Positions 1 through 4,553 of a stretch of 7,846 bases of DNA are shown piece after piece. The DNA is taken from NCBI GenBank assembly GCA_031259935.1, contig JAIRKV010000164.1, forward strand, positions 1 to 7,846, given 5' to 3'. The translations under genes and the position numbers were made by a program. The notes below the pieces were generated by a model that saw nothing but the letters and a program-made list of their open reading frames with translations, made no database searches and was not told the DNA's origin. Position 1 is the first letter of the stretch. Each line of letters starts with the position of its first letter. Origin of the DNA: Prevotellaceae bacterium. Its GTDB lineage: Bacteria > Bacteroidota > Bacteroidia > Bacteroidales > UBA932.

Positions 1-150
1 TTTAAATCATTAAACATTCCTCGCAATGCCGCCTGTCCCGTCAGGGACAAAATATCGGTAAAAACCACGTCCCTTTGTGCATCACGTGCGGGTTGCCGCA
101 GATGACTTGAAAAACCGCCGCTGTTCCGCACGCAGCCTTTGTTTGGGGTA
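1..150. repeat. Left arm of a 150-bp inverted repeat (IR-A)
   Basis: This arm is the reverse complement of 359-508. Positions 1-60 match 449-508 at every base, and 61-150 match 359-448 with 9 mismatches by my hand alignment. The arms are separated by about 208 bp. The arm contains a GTCCC/GGGAC hairpin at 34-49, a GC-richer middle part reading GTGCGGGTTGCCGCAGATGA, and a TTTGTTTGGGGTA end. No gene is supported: open frames here are short and mirror those of the other arm. It looks like one copy of a dispersed intergenic repeat family, present twice in opposite orientation. Confidence 0.9.
34..49. repeat. REP-like hairpin, copy 1
   Basis: TGTCCCGTCAGGGACA is an imperfect palindrome: a TGTCCC/GGGACA stem with a 4-base loop. 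On the minus strand it is preceded by TTTTTACCGATATTT. Together these resemble the unit seen at 443-475, so this is one member of a local hairpin family. Confidence 0.75.
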
Positions 151-151
151 A

Positions 152-185
152 GATTTCTACCGAGCGATGCATCCCGCCGGGATGC
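152..185 (+). repeat. REP-like hairpin with TTTCTACCGA leader, copy 2 (variant stem)
   Basis: A leader ATTTCTACCGAGCGAT is followed by the hairpin GCATCCCGCCGGGATGC (169-185). The leader is the same as in the copies at 443-475 and 327-357. The stem, however, uses GCATCCC/GGGATGC in place of TGTCCC/GGGACA. Both arms of the stem changed together, so the pairing was kept. Confidence 0.7.
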
Positions 186-190
186 AGGAA

Positions 191-285
191 ACCAATGAAC
201 AATAAGGTAATAAGGTTGGATGTGTGTGTTATTTTTGCTCTACTAAGGTTGTTTTGTTTTTGATAAGGTGGAAATAAGGTTTTTG
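191..285. repeat. Left arm of a second inverted repeat (IR-B)
   Basis: This stretch is the reverse complement of about 619-702. The core 201-262 is identical to the reverse complement of 631-692 over 62 bp. Outside the core, this arm has about 9 extra bases near 263-271 relative to the partner. It is strongly strand-biased, G/T-rich on this strand. It lies inside the loop of IR-A while its partner lies outside, so the two inverted repeats cross each other. Confidence 0.88.
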
Positions 286-288
286 TAT

Positions 289-314
289 TCGTCGCTGCGC
301 TCCTCGCAATGACG
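289..314. repeat. Short GTCATTGCGAG element, partial copy
   Basis: The minus strand reads TCGTCATTGCGAGGAGCGCA and then GCGACGAA. This is the beginning of the element found more fully at 522-588, 712-775 and 864-931; the GAAGCAATCC end is missing. Such sequences recur between genes in many bacterial genomes and do not encode protein. Confidence 0.7.
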
Positions 315-326
315 AACACAAAAAAA

Positions 327-357
327 TGTCCCGCAGGGACAAATATTTATAGAAATT
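327..357 (-). repeat. REP-like hairpin, copy 3
   Basis: TGTCCCGCAGGGACA (327-341) is a 6-bp stem with a 3-base loop. Reading the minus strand, it is preceded by the AATTTCTATAAATATT leader. This is the same arrangement as copies 1, 2 and 4. Confidence 0.7.
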
Positions 358-358
358 T

Positions 359-508
359 TACCCCAAACAAAGGCTGCGTGCGGGACAATGGCGGTTTTTC
401 AAGTCATCTGCGGCAACCCGCACGTAATGCACAAAGAAATGTCGTTTCTACCGATATTTTGTCCCTGACGGGACAGGCGGCATTGCGAGGAATGTTTAAT
501 GATTTAAA
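359..508. repeat. Right arm of the 150-bp inverted repeat (IR-A)
   Basis: This is the partner of 1-150 in opposite orientation. The outermost 60 bp are identical between arms, while the inner 90 bp carry the 9 differences. That gradient suggests gene conversion or a young outer segment. It contains its own GTCCCTGACGGGAC hairpin at 460-475. Confidence 0.9.
443..475 (+). repeat. REP-like hairpin, copy 4
   Basis: A TTTCTACCGATATTT leader is followed by TGTCCCTGACGGGACA (460-475). It is part of the right arm of IR-A and the mirror image of copy 1. Confidence 0.75.
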
Positions 509-521
509 ATGAAAAAAAACA

Positions 522-588
522 CGTCATTGCGAGGGCGTTAGCCCGAAGCAATCCAGAAGCGCAGCGGAGCTCAACGAAGTTAATCCAG
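522..588 (+). repeat. GTCATTGCGAG...GAAGCAATCC intergenic element, copy A
   Basis: CGTCATTGCGAGGGCGTTAG is followed by CCCGAAGCAATCCAGA and a second module, AGCGCAGCGGAGCTCAACGA, ending in AGTTAATCCAGA. Internal GGGCGTTAGCCC forms a small hairpin. The same two-module arrangement appears in reverse orientation at 712-775 and 864-931. Confidence 0.8.
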
Positions 589-618
589 AAAAAAACCGTC
601 ACGCACAAAATGAAACGC

Positions 619-702
619 AAAACCTTATTTCAAAAACAAAACAACCTTAGTAGAGCAAAAATAACACACACATCCAACCTTATTACCTTATTATTCATTT
701 GT
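619..702. repeat. Right arm of the second inverted repeat (IR-B)
   Basis: This is the partner of 191-285, with a 62-bp identical core at 631-692. It lacks about 9 bases found in the left arm just outside the core. The short open frame crossing it (610-840) has no start or codon signal that would make it a gene, and the same peptide is read from the opposite arm. That is expected of duplicated non-coding DNA. Confidence 0.88.
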
Positions 703-711
703 TTTTCATTA

Positions 712-775
712 TTCTGGATTAACTCCGTTGAGCTCCGCTGTGTTTCTGGATTGCTTCGCTTCGCTCGCAATGACG
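712..775 (-). repeat. GTCATTGCGAG...GAAGCAATCC intergenic element, copy B
   Basis: On the plus strand this reads TTCTGGATTAACTCCGTTGA, GCTCCGCTGTGTTTCTGGAT, then TGCTTCGCTTCGCTCGCAAT and GACG. It is the reverse complement of the copy A layout. The hairpin part uses GCTTCGCTTCGC in place of copy A's GGGCGTTAGCCC, showing that this centre varies between copies. Confidence 0.8.
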
Positions 776-795
776 AACAAAACAAAGAACAAAAA

Positions 796-822
796 ATTCG
801 TGTAAATTCGTGTAATTCGTGG
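796..822. repeat. Short ATTCGTGTAA tandem repeat
   Basis: ATTCGTGTAA, ATTCGTGTA and ATTCGTGG follow each other directly, giving three degenerate copies of a 9-10 bp unit. It lies between copies B and C of the GTCATTGCGAG element and adds to the repeat mosaic. No coding role is apparent. Confidence 0.65.
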
Positions 823-863
823 ACTGTCTCGATTTTTTAAACCGGAAAAACACAAAGCACAGG

Positions 864-931
864 TCTGGATTAACTCCGTTGAGATCCGCTGTGTTTCTGG
901 ATTGCTTCGGGCTGACGCCCTCGCAATGACG
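864..931 (-). repeat. GTCATTGCGAG...GAAGCAATCC intergenic element, copy C
   Basis: This runs TCTGGATTAACTCCGTTGAG through CTGGATTGCTTCGGGCTGAC to GCCCTCGCAATGACG. It is nearly the same as copy B in the same orientation about 150 bp away. Its centre is GGGCTGACGCCC, like copy A. Downstream, CCTCGTAATGACCTGCTGCT at 983-1002 repeats the end of this copy in degraded form. Confidence 0.8.
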
Positions 932-1062
932 TGCTGCTTCTTTAAATCTTTAAATTTTTAAATATTTAAATCATTTAAACACCCTCGTAATGACCTGCTG
1001 CTTGCTTTTGTGTCGGGACAAATCCGACAAAACCGTCCGCTTTTTTATTTTTTATCGGGCGG
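932..1062. other. AT-rich spacer with a degraded repeat copy and two small hairpins
   Basis: No gene is visible here. The stretch 941-980 consists of TTTAAAT-type repeats and echoes the first bases of the window (TTTAAATCATTAAAC). A degraded copy of the end of the 864-931 element follows. Two weak stem-loops are present: TGTCGG/CCGACA (1011-1016 with 1024-1029) and CCGTCCG/CGGGCGG (1033-1039 with 1056-1062, one wobble pair, loop rich in T). The second could act as a weak terminator, but no gene ends into it. Confidence 0.45.
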
Positions 1063-1085
1063 CAATGGTAATTTTTATGAATCGA

Positions 1086-1169
1086 GGTTGTAAATTACCA
1101 CTTTCAGGTTGTAAAATGACTGTTTTTGGTTGTAAATGGTTGTAATCAGGTTGTAAAATGACTGATTCG
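1086..1169. repeat. Tandem array 1: four 21-bp units sharing GGTTGTAAA
   Basis: GGTTGTAAA starts at 1086, 1107, 1128 and 1149, exactly 21 bp apart. The remaining 12 bases of each unit vary, although units 2 and 4 share GGTTGTAAAATGACTG. An extra GGTTGTAA sits out of phase at 1138. Because the period is divisible by three, open frames run through it on the minus strand with a recurring Leu-Gln-Pro. I see no start, promoter or family match to support a gene. Confidence 0.85.
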
Positions 1170-1189
1170 AGGCTCTCCGAAACGAATGA

Positions 1190-1315
1190 ATTAGTCTTTG
1201 AGAAGCATCGATTAGTCTTTGAGAAGCATCGATTAGTCTTTGAGAGGCATCGATTACTCTTTGAGAGGCATCGATTAGTCTTTGAGAAGCATCGATTAGT
1301 CTTTGAGAAGGAATT
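1190..1315. repeat. Tandem array 2: six 21-bp units
   Basis: The unit is ATTAGTCTTTGAGA, then A or G, then GCATCG. It repeats at 1190, 1211, 1232, 1253, 1274 and 1295. The first five copies are full with 0-2 changes; the sixth diverges after 16 bases. Each unit junction creates an ATCGAT palindrome. Both strands stay open (Val-Phe-Glu-Lys-His-Arg on plus, Phe-Ser-Lys-Thr-Asn-Arg on minus) simply because 21 is a multiple of three. The array lies just beyond the terminator of the leftward gene, so it is probably non-coding. Confidence 0.9.
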
Positions 1316-1325
1316 TGAATACTGC

Positions 1326-1374
1326 AAAAAAGAAAACCCCTTTCGATATATCAGATTTGATTTAACGAAAGGGG
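1326..1374 (-). terminator. Rho-independent terminator of the leftward 154-aa gene
   Basis: CCCCTTTCG (1337-1345) pairs perfectly with CGAAAGGGG (1366-1374) around a 20-base AT-rich loop. Reading leftward, the stem is followed by TTTTCTTTTTT (1326-1336), the expected U-tract. It begins about 43 bp beyond the stop codon of the gene at 1417-1881. The long loop is slightly unusual, but stem and tail are convincing. Read in the plus direction there is no T-tract, so it works one way only. Confidence 0.85.
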
Positions 1375-1416
1375 CTGTCATTAATCATTGTTTAATAAAG
1401 GTTTACGTACAGAAGT

Positions 1417-1881
1417 TTATTCTTCCTTTTTCCGTTTTACGTGTGGAAAACGGCTTTTCAGGTCGTTGTAAACTTCTTTGGCGCCCGGCACATCCTGTGC
1501 TACGGCGGTTTTCACTGCATTGTAGAATGCAAGCGCTGCCTGATAGGCTTCGCTTCCGGCTGTCATCGAGGTGTCGTCGATACTGTCAGCCAGCTGTTTC
1601 GTCGATATTAGCAACGTACGCAATCCTGTAGCGTCAGCCATATCAATCTCAAACTCTTCGAGGTTGAGATACGACGGGCAAAGTTGAGGATAATGGTGTG
1701 CGTAATCGAGCGCTTTTTCTACAAAGCTGAGGGTTTTATCTCCCATTTTGGGCAACGCATGCCGCTCAGAGGGAGTAAGAACTGTTAAATAGGGAGCGAG
1801 TAATGCGTTCGCTTCGTCAATTTTTGCTTGTGCCTGCGCCAGCACTTGCGGCGGGATAGGCACCGAATGATTGTTTTCCAT
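1417..1881 (-). CDS. Conserved-type hypothetical protein, 154 aa, cytoplasmic
   Basis: I do not assign a function. The protein starts MENNHSVPIPPQVLAQAQAK and has no signal peptide or membrane segment. It appears mostly alpha-helical. Visible blocks are an N-terminal helix rich in Ala/Gln (about 10-28), 'LTPSERHALPKMGDKTLSFV' (35-54), a central acidic stretch with 'EEFEIDMAD', and a C-terminal 'AYQAALAFYNAVK' helix (112-124) followed by a basic end 'RFPHVKRKKEE'. The layout resembles small single-domain hypothetical proteins I recall from Bacteroidota genomes, without a named domain. The ATG at 1881 is preceded on its strand by AT-rich leader DNA and a TACTTTTA promoter-like element at a sensible distance. 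A good terminator follows the stop. The gene is monocistronic and divergent from the repressor operon. Its base composition looks more GC-rich (near 50% by eye) than the operon, hinting at different history or higher expression. Confidence 0.85.
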   Translation of the reverse strand: MENNHSVPIPPQVLAQAQAKIDEANALLAPYLTVLTPSERHALPKMGDKTLSFVEKALDYAHHYPQLCPSYLNLEEFEIDMADATGLRTLLISTKQLADSIDDTSMTAGSEAYQAALAFYNAVKTAVAQDVPGAKEVYNDLKSRFPHVKRKKEE

Positions 1882-1918
1882 CTGGTTTGTATTTATTGTT
1901 AATGAAAATTATTCAGCC

Positions 1919-1927
1919 GTAAAAGTA
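1919..1927 (-). promoter_or_regulatory. Possible -7 element for the leftward gene
   Basis: The minus strand reads TACTTTTAC, close to the Bacteroidota -7 consensus TAnnTTTG. It lies 38 bp or more upstream of the ATG at 1881, allowing a leader of about 30 bases. I do not see a convincing -33 TTG at the ideal distance, so this is a weak call. Confidence 0.35.
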
Positions 1928-2169
1928 CAAAAAAAAGATTAAACGGCATATCTTTTTTGTAATTTTTTTTATCAAATAATAAAATTGCGATTATTTTTTT
2001 ATCATCAAATTTTAAAAAACAGTCAATTTTGATTTTTCTCTGCAACTGTTTCGGCATTAATTATGCGGACTTTTAGGCTTTTAAAATTATTTTTTAAGAC
2101 AGAAATTTTATTTTTGATACTTTGACAATCTGCATTTTACAACTTTAAATATTGGATTTAATAATTTTT

Positions 2170-2186
2170 AACTAAATAAAATAGTT
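2170..2186. promoter_or_regulatory. Candidate BlaI-type operator, distal site
   Basis: AACTAAATAAAATAGTT is an inverted repeat: AACTA and TAGTT arms around 7 bases. It lies 46-62 bp upstream of the repressor start codon, over the region where a -33 element would fall. It has the same half-site and length as the site at 2191-2207, 21 bp away. BlaI/MecI-family repressors are known to bind short dyads in their own promoters as dimers. The assignment to this repressor is inferred from position and symmetry. Confidence 0.7.
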
Positions 2187-2190
2187 TTCA

Positions 2191-2207
2191 AACTAAAATT
2201 ATTAGTT
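2191..2207. promoter_or_regulatory. Candidate BlaI-type operator, proximal site
   Basis: AACTAAAATTATTAGTT is a perfect 6-bp inverted repeat (AACTAA/TTAGTT) around 5 bases. It abuts the presumed -7 element (2207-2213), so a bound repressor should block polymerase. It is the more symmetrical of the two sites. Its centre (2199) is exactly 21 bp from that of the distal site (2178), placing both dimers on the same face of the helix. Confidence 0.75.
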
Positions 2208-2214
2208 ACTTTGC
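2206..2214 (+). promoter_or_regulatory. Probable -7 promoter element of the repressor operon
   Basis: TTACTTTGC resembles the Bacteroidota -7 motif TAnnTTTG, with one mismatch or a one-base shift. It implies transcription starting near 2220 and a very short A/T-rich leader before the ATG at 2233. No clear -33 TTG is seen; the region 2180-2188 (AATAGTTTT) would occupy that place. Confidence 0.5.
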
Positions 2215-2232
2215 AAAATAAAATTTACCGTT

Positions 2233-2589
2233 ATGAGAAAACTTACAACAAAAGAAGAAGAGATAATGGAACTTTTTTGGAAAAAAGGACCTTTGTTTGT
2301 GAAAGAACTTTTAATGTTCTACGATGAGCCGCGACCGCATTTCAATACGGTTTCGACTATCGTGCGGATACTTGAAGGCAAGGGATTTCTGTCGCACGAG
2401 GTTTTCGGCAATACTTACCGTTATTTTCCGGCTGTAAGCGAAGAGGAATTTCACAGGGAAACGCTGAAAAATGTTGTCAGCAAATATTTCAACAATTCGT
2501 ATCTTAACATAGTTTCGTCGTTTGTTGAAGAAGAAAAAATTTCGCTTGACGAATTGAAAAAAATAATAGAAAAAGTACATAAATCCTGA
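2233..2589 (+). CDS. BlaI/MecI/CopY-family transcriptional repressor
   Basis: The 118-residue length is typical of the family. The first 75 residues form the winged helix: 'LTTKEEEIMELFWKKGPL' (4-21), the recognition part 'RPHFNTVSTIVRILEGKGFL' (34-53), then the wing 'HEVFGNTYRYFP' (55-66). Family members bind promoter dyads as dimers through this domain. They are released when a partner membrane protease triggers cleavage in the C-terminal dimerisation region (about 75-118 here). MecI and BlaI are cut at Asn-Phe within a NFVE-like context; this protein has 'SSFVEEE' (95-101), so the bond would be Ser96-Phe97. The partner M56 gene follows after 15 bp and two candidate operators precede the gene, giving autoregulation. 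The ATG at 2233 gives the family's normal N-terminus. Family assignment is firm; the regulated signal is unknown, and no beta-lactamase gene is in the window. Confidence 0.95.
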   Translation: MRKLTTKEEEIMELFWKKGPLFVKELLMFYDEPRPHFNTVSTIVRILEGKGFLSHEVFGNTYRYFPAVSEEEFHRETLKNVVSKYFNNSYLNIVSSFVEEEKISLDELKKIIEKVHKS

Positions 2590-2604
2590 AAAAAAATCAA
2601 AAAT

Positions 2605-4545
2605 ATGGGAACAGTTTTAGTTTATATAATTAAGTCGGGAATCTGTCTGTCGATATTTTATTTATTCTACAAAATGCTGCTGAGCAACGAAACTTTCCAC
2701 AGGTTCAATCGCGCAGCTCTGCTTGGCATTTTATTTTTTTCGACAGTATTGCCGCTGATAGAAATATCTTCGTCGCCGCAGCAGCCCGCAATATCGGAAA
2801 ACATAGCGCTGATGCTGCAAATGGATATTGTTTCATCGAATGTGACGGCTATCATGCCAATGCAGCAGCCCGAAGCGACAAGAGTAACTTTGACATGGCT
2901 GCATCTGCTGATGCTGATTTACATTGCGGGCATAATATTTTTGACTGTACGCAGCATTTATTCCGTTATCCGACTTTGCATGCTTGTGAAAAGCGGAAAG
3001 CGGCAAACTCTCGACAACCGTATCACGCTTGTTGTACACAGCAGTCATATTGCGCCTTTCAGCTGGTTCAGACATATAATTATTTCGGAAAAAGATTTTG
3101 AAGAAAACGGCAATGAAATAATCATCCACGAAAAGGCGCATATCGACAAACGACATTCGACGGATTTGCTGATATGTCATATTTATAATATTCTGCAATG
3201 GATTAATCCCGTTGCATGGCTGTTCAAACGCGAGCTGCAAAACATTCACGAATACGAAGCCGACGAGGCTGTACTGAAACAGGGAATAAACACAAAACAG
3301 TATCAACTGCTGCTGATACGGAAAGCCGCAGGTGCAAAACTTTTTGCGCTGGCAAACAATTTTAACAAAAACAAACTTCAAAAACGCATAATAATGATGT
3401 CAAAAAACAAGTCAAATCCTTATTCAAGGTTGAAATATTTATATGTACTGCCAATGTTTGCCATTGTGATAACAGCATTTGCAAACACGCAGGTGAAAAA
3501 TGAAATGGAAAAAATTTCGTCTGTCGGTATCAGCGATTTTATGTGGCAAAACGAAGACGGACAGAATGCAAATAAAAATGCAGCCGATTCGATTATGCTT
3601 ACTGTTTTCAATCAAACTCAAATCGGCGATTCAACAGACGAATCGAATACGGCACAAATGTCGCTAACGGCGAGTTTAACGGCAATCGCTCATGACAGTG
3701 TTGCCGAACAGCAATTCCGTAAAAAAATAAATGCAGATGCCATAATTATTGTTGATGGCAAAATAATTGACAGTATCGGCGATATTGATGAAAGCAGCAT
3801 AAAAACCATATCCGTTATTAAAAATGTAACGCAGGCAAAAAAAGATGGCGATGTGAAAAAGCATTTTATATATATCACAACTTCGGGAGATTCGGACAAT
3901 TTGAGAGCATACGCCGATTTCGACAGCATTTCGGGAATAAACGGATATTATTTTCATATAAAAACGGAAAACGCTTTCGACAGCATCACCGAAATAAACG
4001 AAAATGTGTTTGCTAACATGAAAAACATATACATTGACTCGCTGTATAAACCGCATTTTCGTATTATTCCCAACTTACGGAACGATTCACTGTCGAAAGT
4101 ATGGGATTTTAATTTAAAATCATGGAATGATTCACTGTCGAATATTATGAATTATTATTCAAAATCACGGAACGATTCACTGTCGAAAGTATGGGATTTT
4201 AATTTAAAATCATGGAACGATTCACTGTCGAATATTATGAATTATTATTCAAAATCACGGAACGATTCGCTGTTAAACGCTTTTAATTTTAATTTAAAAT
4301 CATGGAATGATTCTGTTGGAAAAACAAATCTTAATTACTATTTCAACTGGAATTCGGACAAATCCGCCGACCTTTTCGACTCTAACATATTAATAATTGT
4401 AGATGGAAAAGAGGTGAAGTTTGATGAATTTGCAAAAATGGGCGAGCAAATCGGCACAATAAGCGTTTTGAAAGACAAGGAGGCTGTGAAAAAATACGGA
4501 ATCAAAGCCTCGAAAGGCGTAATAATTGTTGAAACAAAAAAATAA
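2605..4545 (+). CDS. BlaR1/MecR1-like M56 membrane metallopeptidase with plug-like C-terminal modules
   Basis: This is a predicted signal-transducing zinc protease of the inner membrane, 646 residues. Membrane segments lie at about 3-27, 36-53, 95-115 and 276-294. The cytoplasmic loop before the last segment holds HEKAH (175-179, the HExxH zinc site) and 'HEYEADEAV' (215-223), where the third zinc-ligand glutamate of the family is expected. The N-terminus (LVYIIKSGICLSIFYLFYKM) is typical, which fixes the start. Beyond residue 295 there is no penicillin-binding domain. The presumed periplasmic part instead contains a plug-like segment 'AIIIVDGKIIDSI...TISVIK' (379-406) and six 15-residue repeats (492-579). 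It ends with a better plug-like segment, 'ILIIVDGKEV...TISVLKDKEAVKKYGIKASKGVIIVE' (595-643), as found in TonB-dependent receptor plugs. By analogy with BlaR1 it should lead to cleavage of the preceding repressor. The ligand is unknown. Confidence 0.93.
   Translation: MGTVLVYIIKSGICLSIFYLFYKMLLSNETFHRFNRAALLGILFFSTVLPLIEISSSPQQPAISENIALMLQMDIVSSNVTAIMPMQQPEATRVTLTWLHLLMLIYIAGIIFLTVRSIYSVIRLCMLVKSGKRQTLDNRITLVVHSSHIAPFSWFRHIIISEKDFEENGNEIIIHEKAHIDKRHSTDLLICHIYNILQWINPVAWLFKRELQNIHEYEADEAVLKQGINTKQYQLLLIRKAAGAKLFALANNFNKNKLQKRIIMMSKNKSNPYSRLKYLYVLPMFAIVITAFANTQVKNEMEKISSVGISDFMWQNEDGQNANKNAADSIMLTVFNQTQIGDSTDESNTAQMSLTASLTAIAHDSVAEQQFRKKINADAIIIVDGKIIDSIGDIDESSIKTISVIKNVTQAKKDGDVKKHFIYITTSGDSDNLRAYADFDSISGINGYYFHIKTENAFDSITEINENVFANMKNIYIDSLYKPHFRIIPNLRNDSLSKVWDFNLKSWNDSLSNIMNYYSKSRNDSLSKVWDFNLKSWNDSLSNIMNYYSKSRNDSLLNAFNFNLKSWNDSVGKTNLNYYFNWNSDKSADLFDSNILIIVDGKEVKFDEFAKMGEQIGTISVLKDKEAVKKYGIKASKGVIIVETKK
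3733..3882 (+). other. Degenerate plug-like module in the M56 protein (first copy)
   Basis: Residues 377-426 read 'ADAIIIVDGKIIDSIGDIDE', then 'SSIKTISVIKNVTQAKK', ending 'HFIYITT'. The order of IxVDGK, ISVIK and a closing beta strand with 'ITT' parallels the C-terminal module at 594-645. The 'YG..A..GV' piece has been lost. It looks like an old internal duplication. Confidence 0.6.
4078..4341 (+). repeat. In-frame tandem repeat in the M56 gene (90-bp unit, 15-aa half units)
   Basis: Residues 492-579 consist of 15-residue half units alternating 'RNDSLSKVWDFNLKS' and 'WNDSLSNIMNYYSKS'. The DNA of 4078-4167 and 4168-4257 differs at a single base (T/C, silent in Asn508 versus Asn538). A third, more diverged pair follows at 4258-4341. 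Near-identity points to recent duplication by slippage or unequal recombination. The shared 'NDSL' motif at fixed 15-residue spacing suggests a regular, perhaps helical or solenoid, periplasmic spacer. Confidence 0.9.
4384..4542 (+). other. C-terminal TonB-plug-like module of the M56 protein
   Basis: Residues 594-646 contain 'NILIIVDGKEV', 'IGTISVLKDKEAVKKYG' and 'ASKGVIIVETKK'. This is the pattern of the plug segment of TonB-dependent receptors (VDG, then SIxVLKD, YG, A..GVIIITTKK). A full barrel is absent, so the module is probably used for binding or signalling, not transport. Confidence 0.75.
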
Positions 4546-4553
4546 AAAATAAT

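Larger units (their letters stand above)
1882..2232. other. 351-bp AT-rich divergent intergenic region
   Basis: This region separates the leftward 154-aa gene from the rightward operon and should hold both promoters. It contains long T and A tracts (for example 1951-1970 and 1993-2000) and a loose direct repeat TTTTTTATCA (ending near 1973 and 2003). It also holds the paired AACTA/TAGTT sites at 2170-2207. I find no open frame with a plausible start and no RNA gene. Confidence 0.7.

Noticed and set aside
1..508. Insertion sequence bounded by 150-bp terminal inverted repeats
   Set aside because: The interior (151-358) encodes no transposase and is itself made of repeat fragments, and no target duplication is visible because the left end is at the window edge.
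41..840. Short open frames at 41-319, 309-512 and 610-840
   Set aside because: They lie in inverted and dispersed repeats, share peptides only because the DNA is duplicated, and show no start signals or family likeness.
1190..1315. CRISPR array
   Set aside because: Units are contiguous 21-bp repeats with no unique spacers of regular length, and no cas genes are present.
1052..1381. Minus-strand 109-residue open frame with Phe-Ser-Lys-Thr-Asn-Arg and Leu-Gln-Pro repeats
   Set aside because: Its start lies beyond the terminator stem of the leftward gene, it has no promoter-like sequence, and its openness follows from 21-bp tandem repeats. The plus strand is equally open. Left as non-coding unless expression is shown.
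1158..1631. Plus-strand 157-residue open frame with a Val-Phe-Glu-Lys-His-Arg heptad
   Set aside because: Its second half is antisense to the well-supported 154-aa gene, and the repeat part is explained by the tandem array. The coiled-coil look of the heptad is not enough.
2233..4545. Classical beta-lactam resistance operon (blaI-blaR1)
   Set aside because: No beta-lactamase or PBP2a gene is in the window, and the protease lacks the penicillin-binding sensor motifs expected after the last membrane segment.
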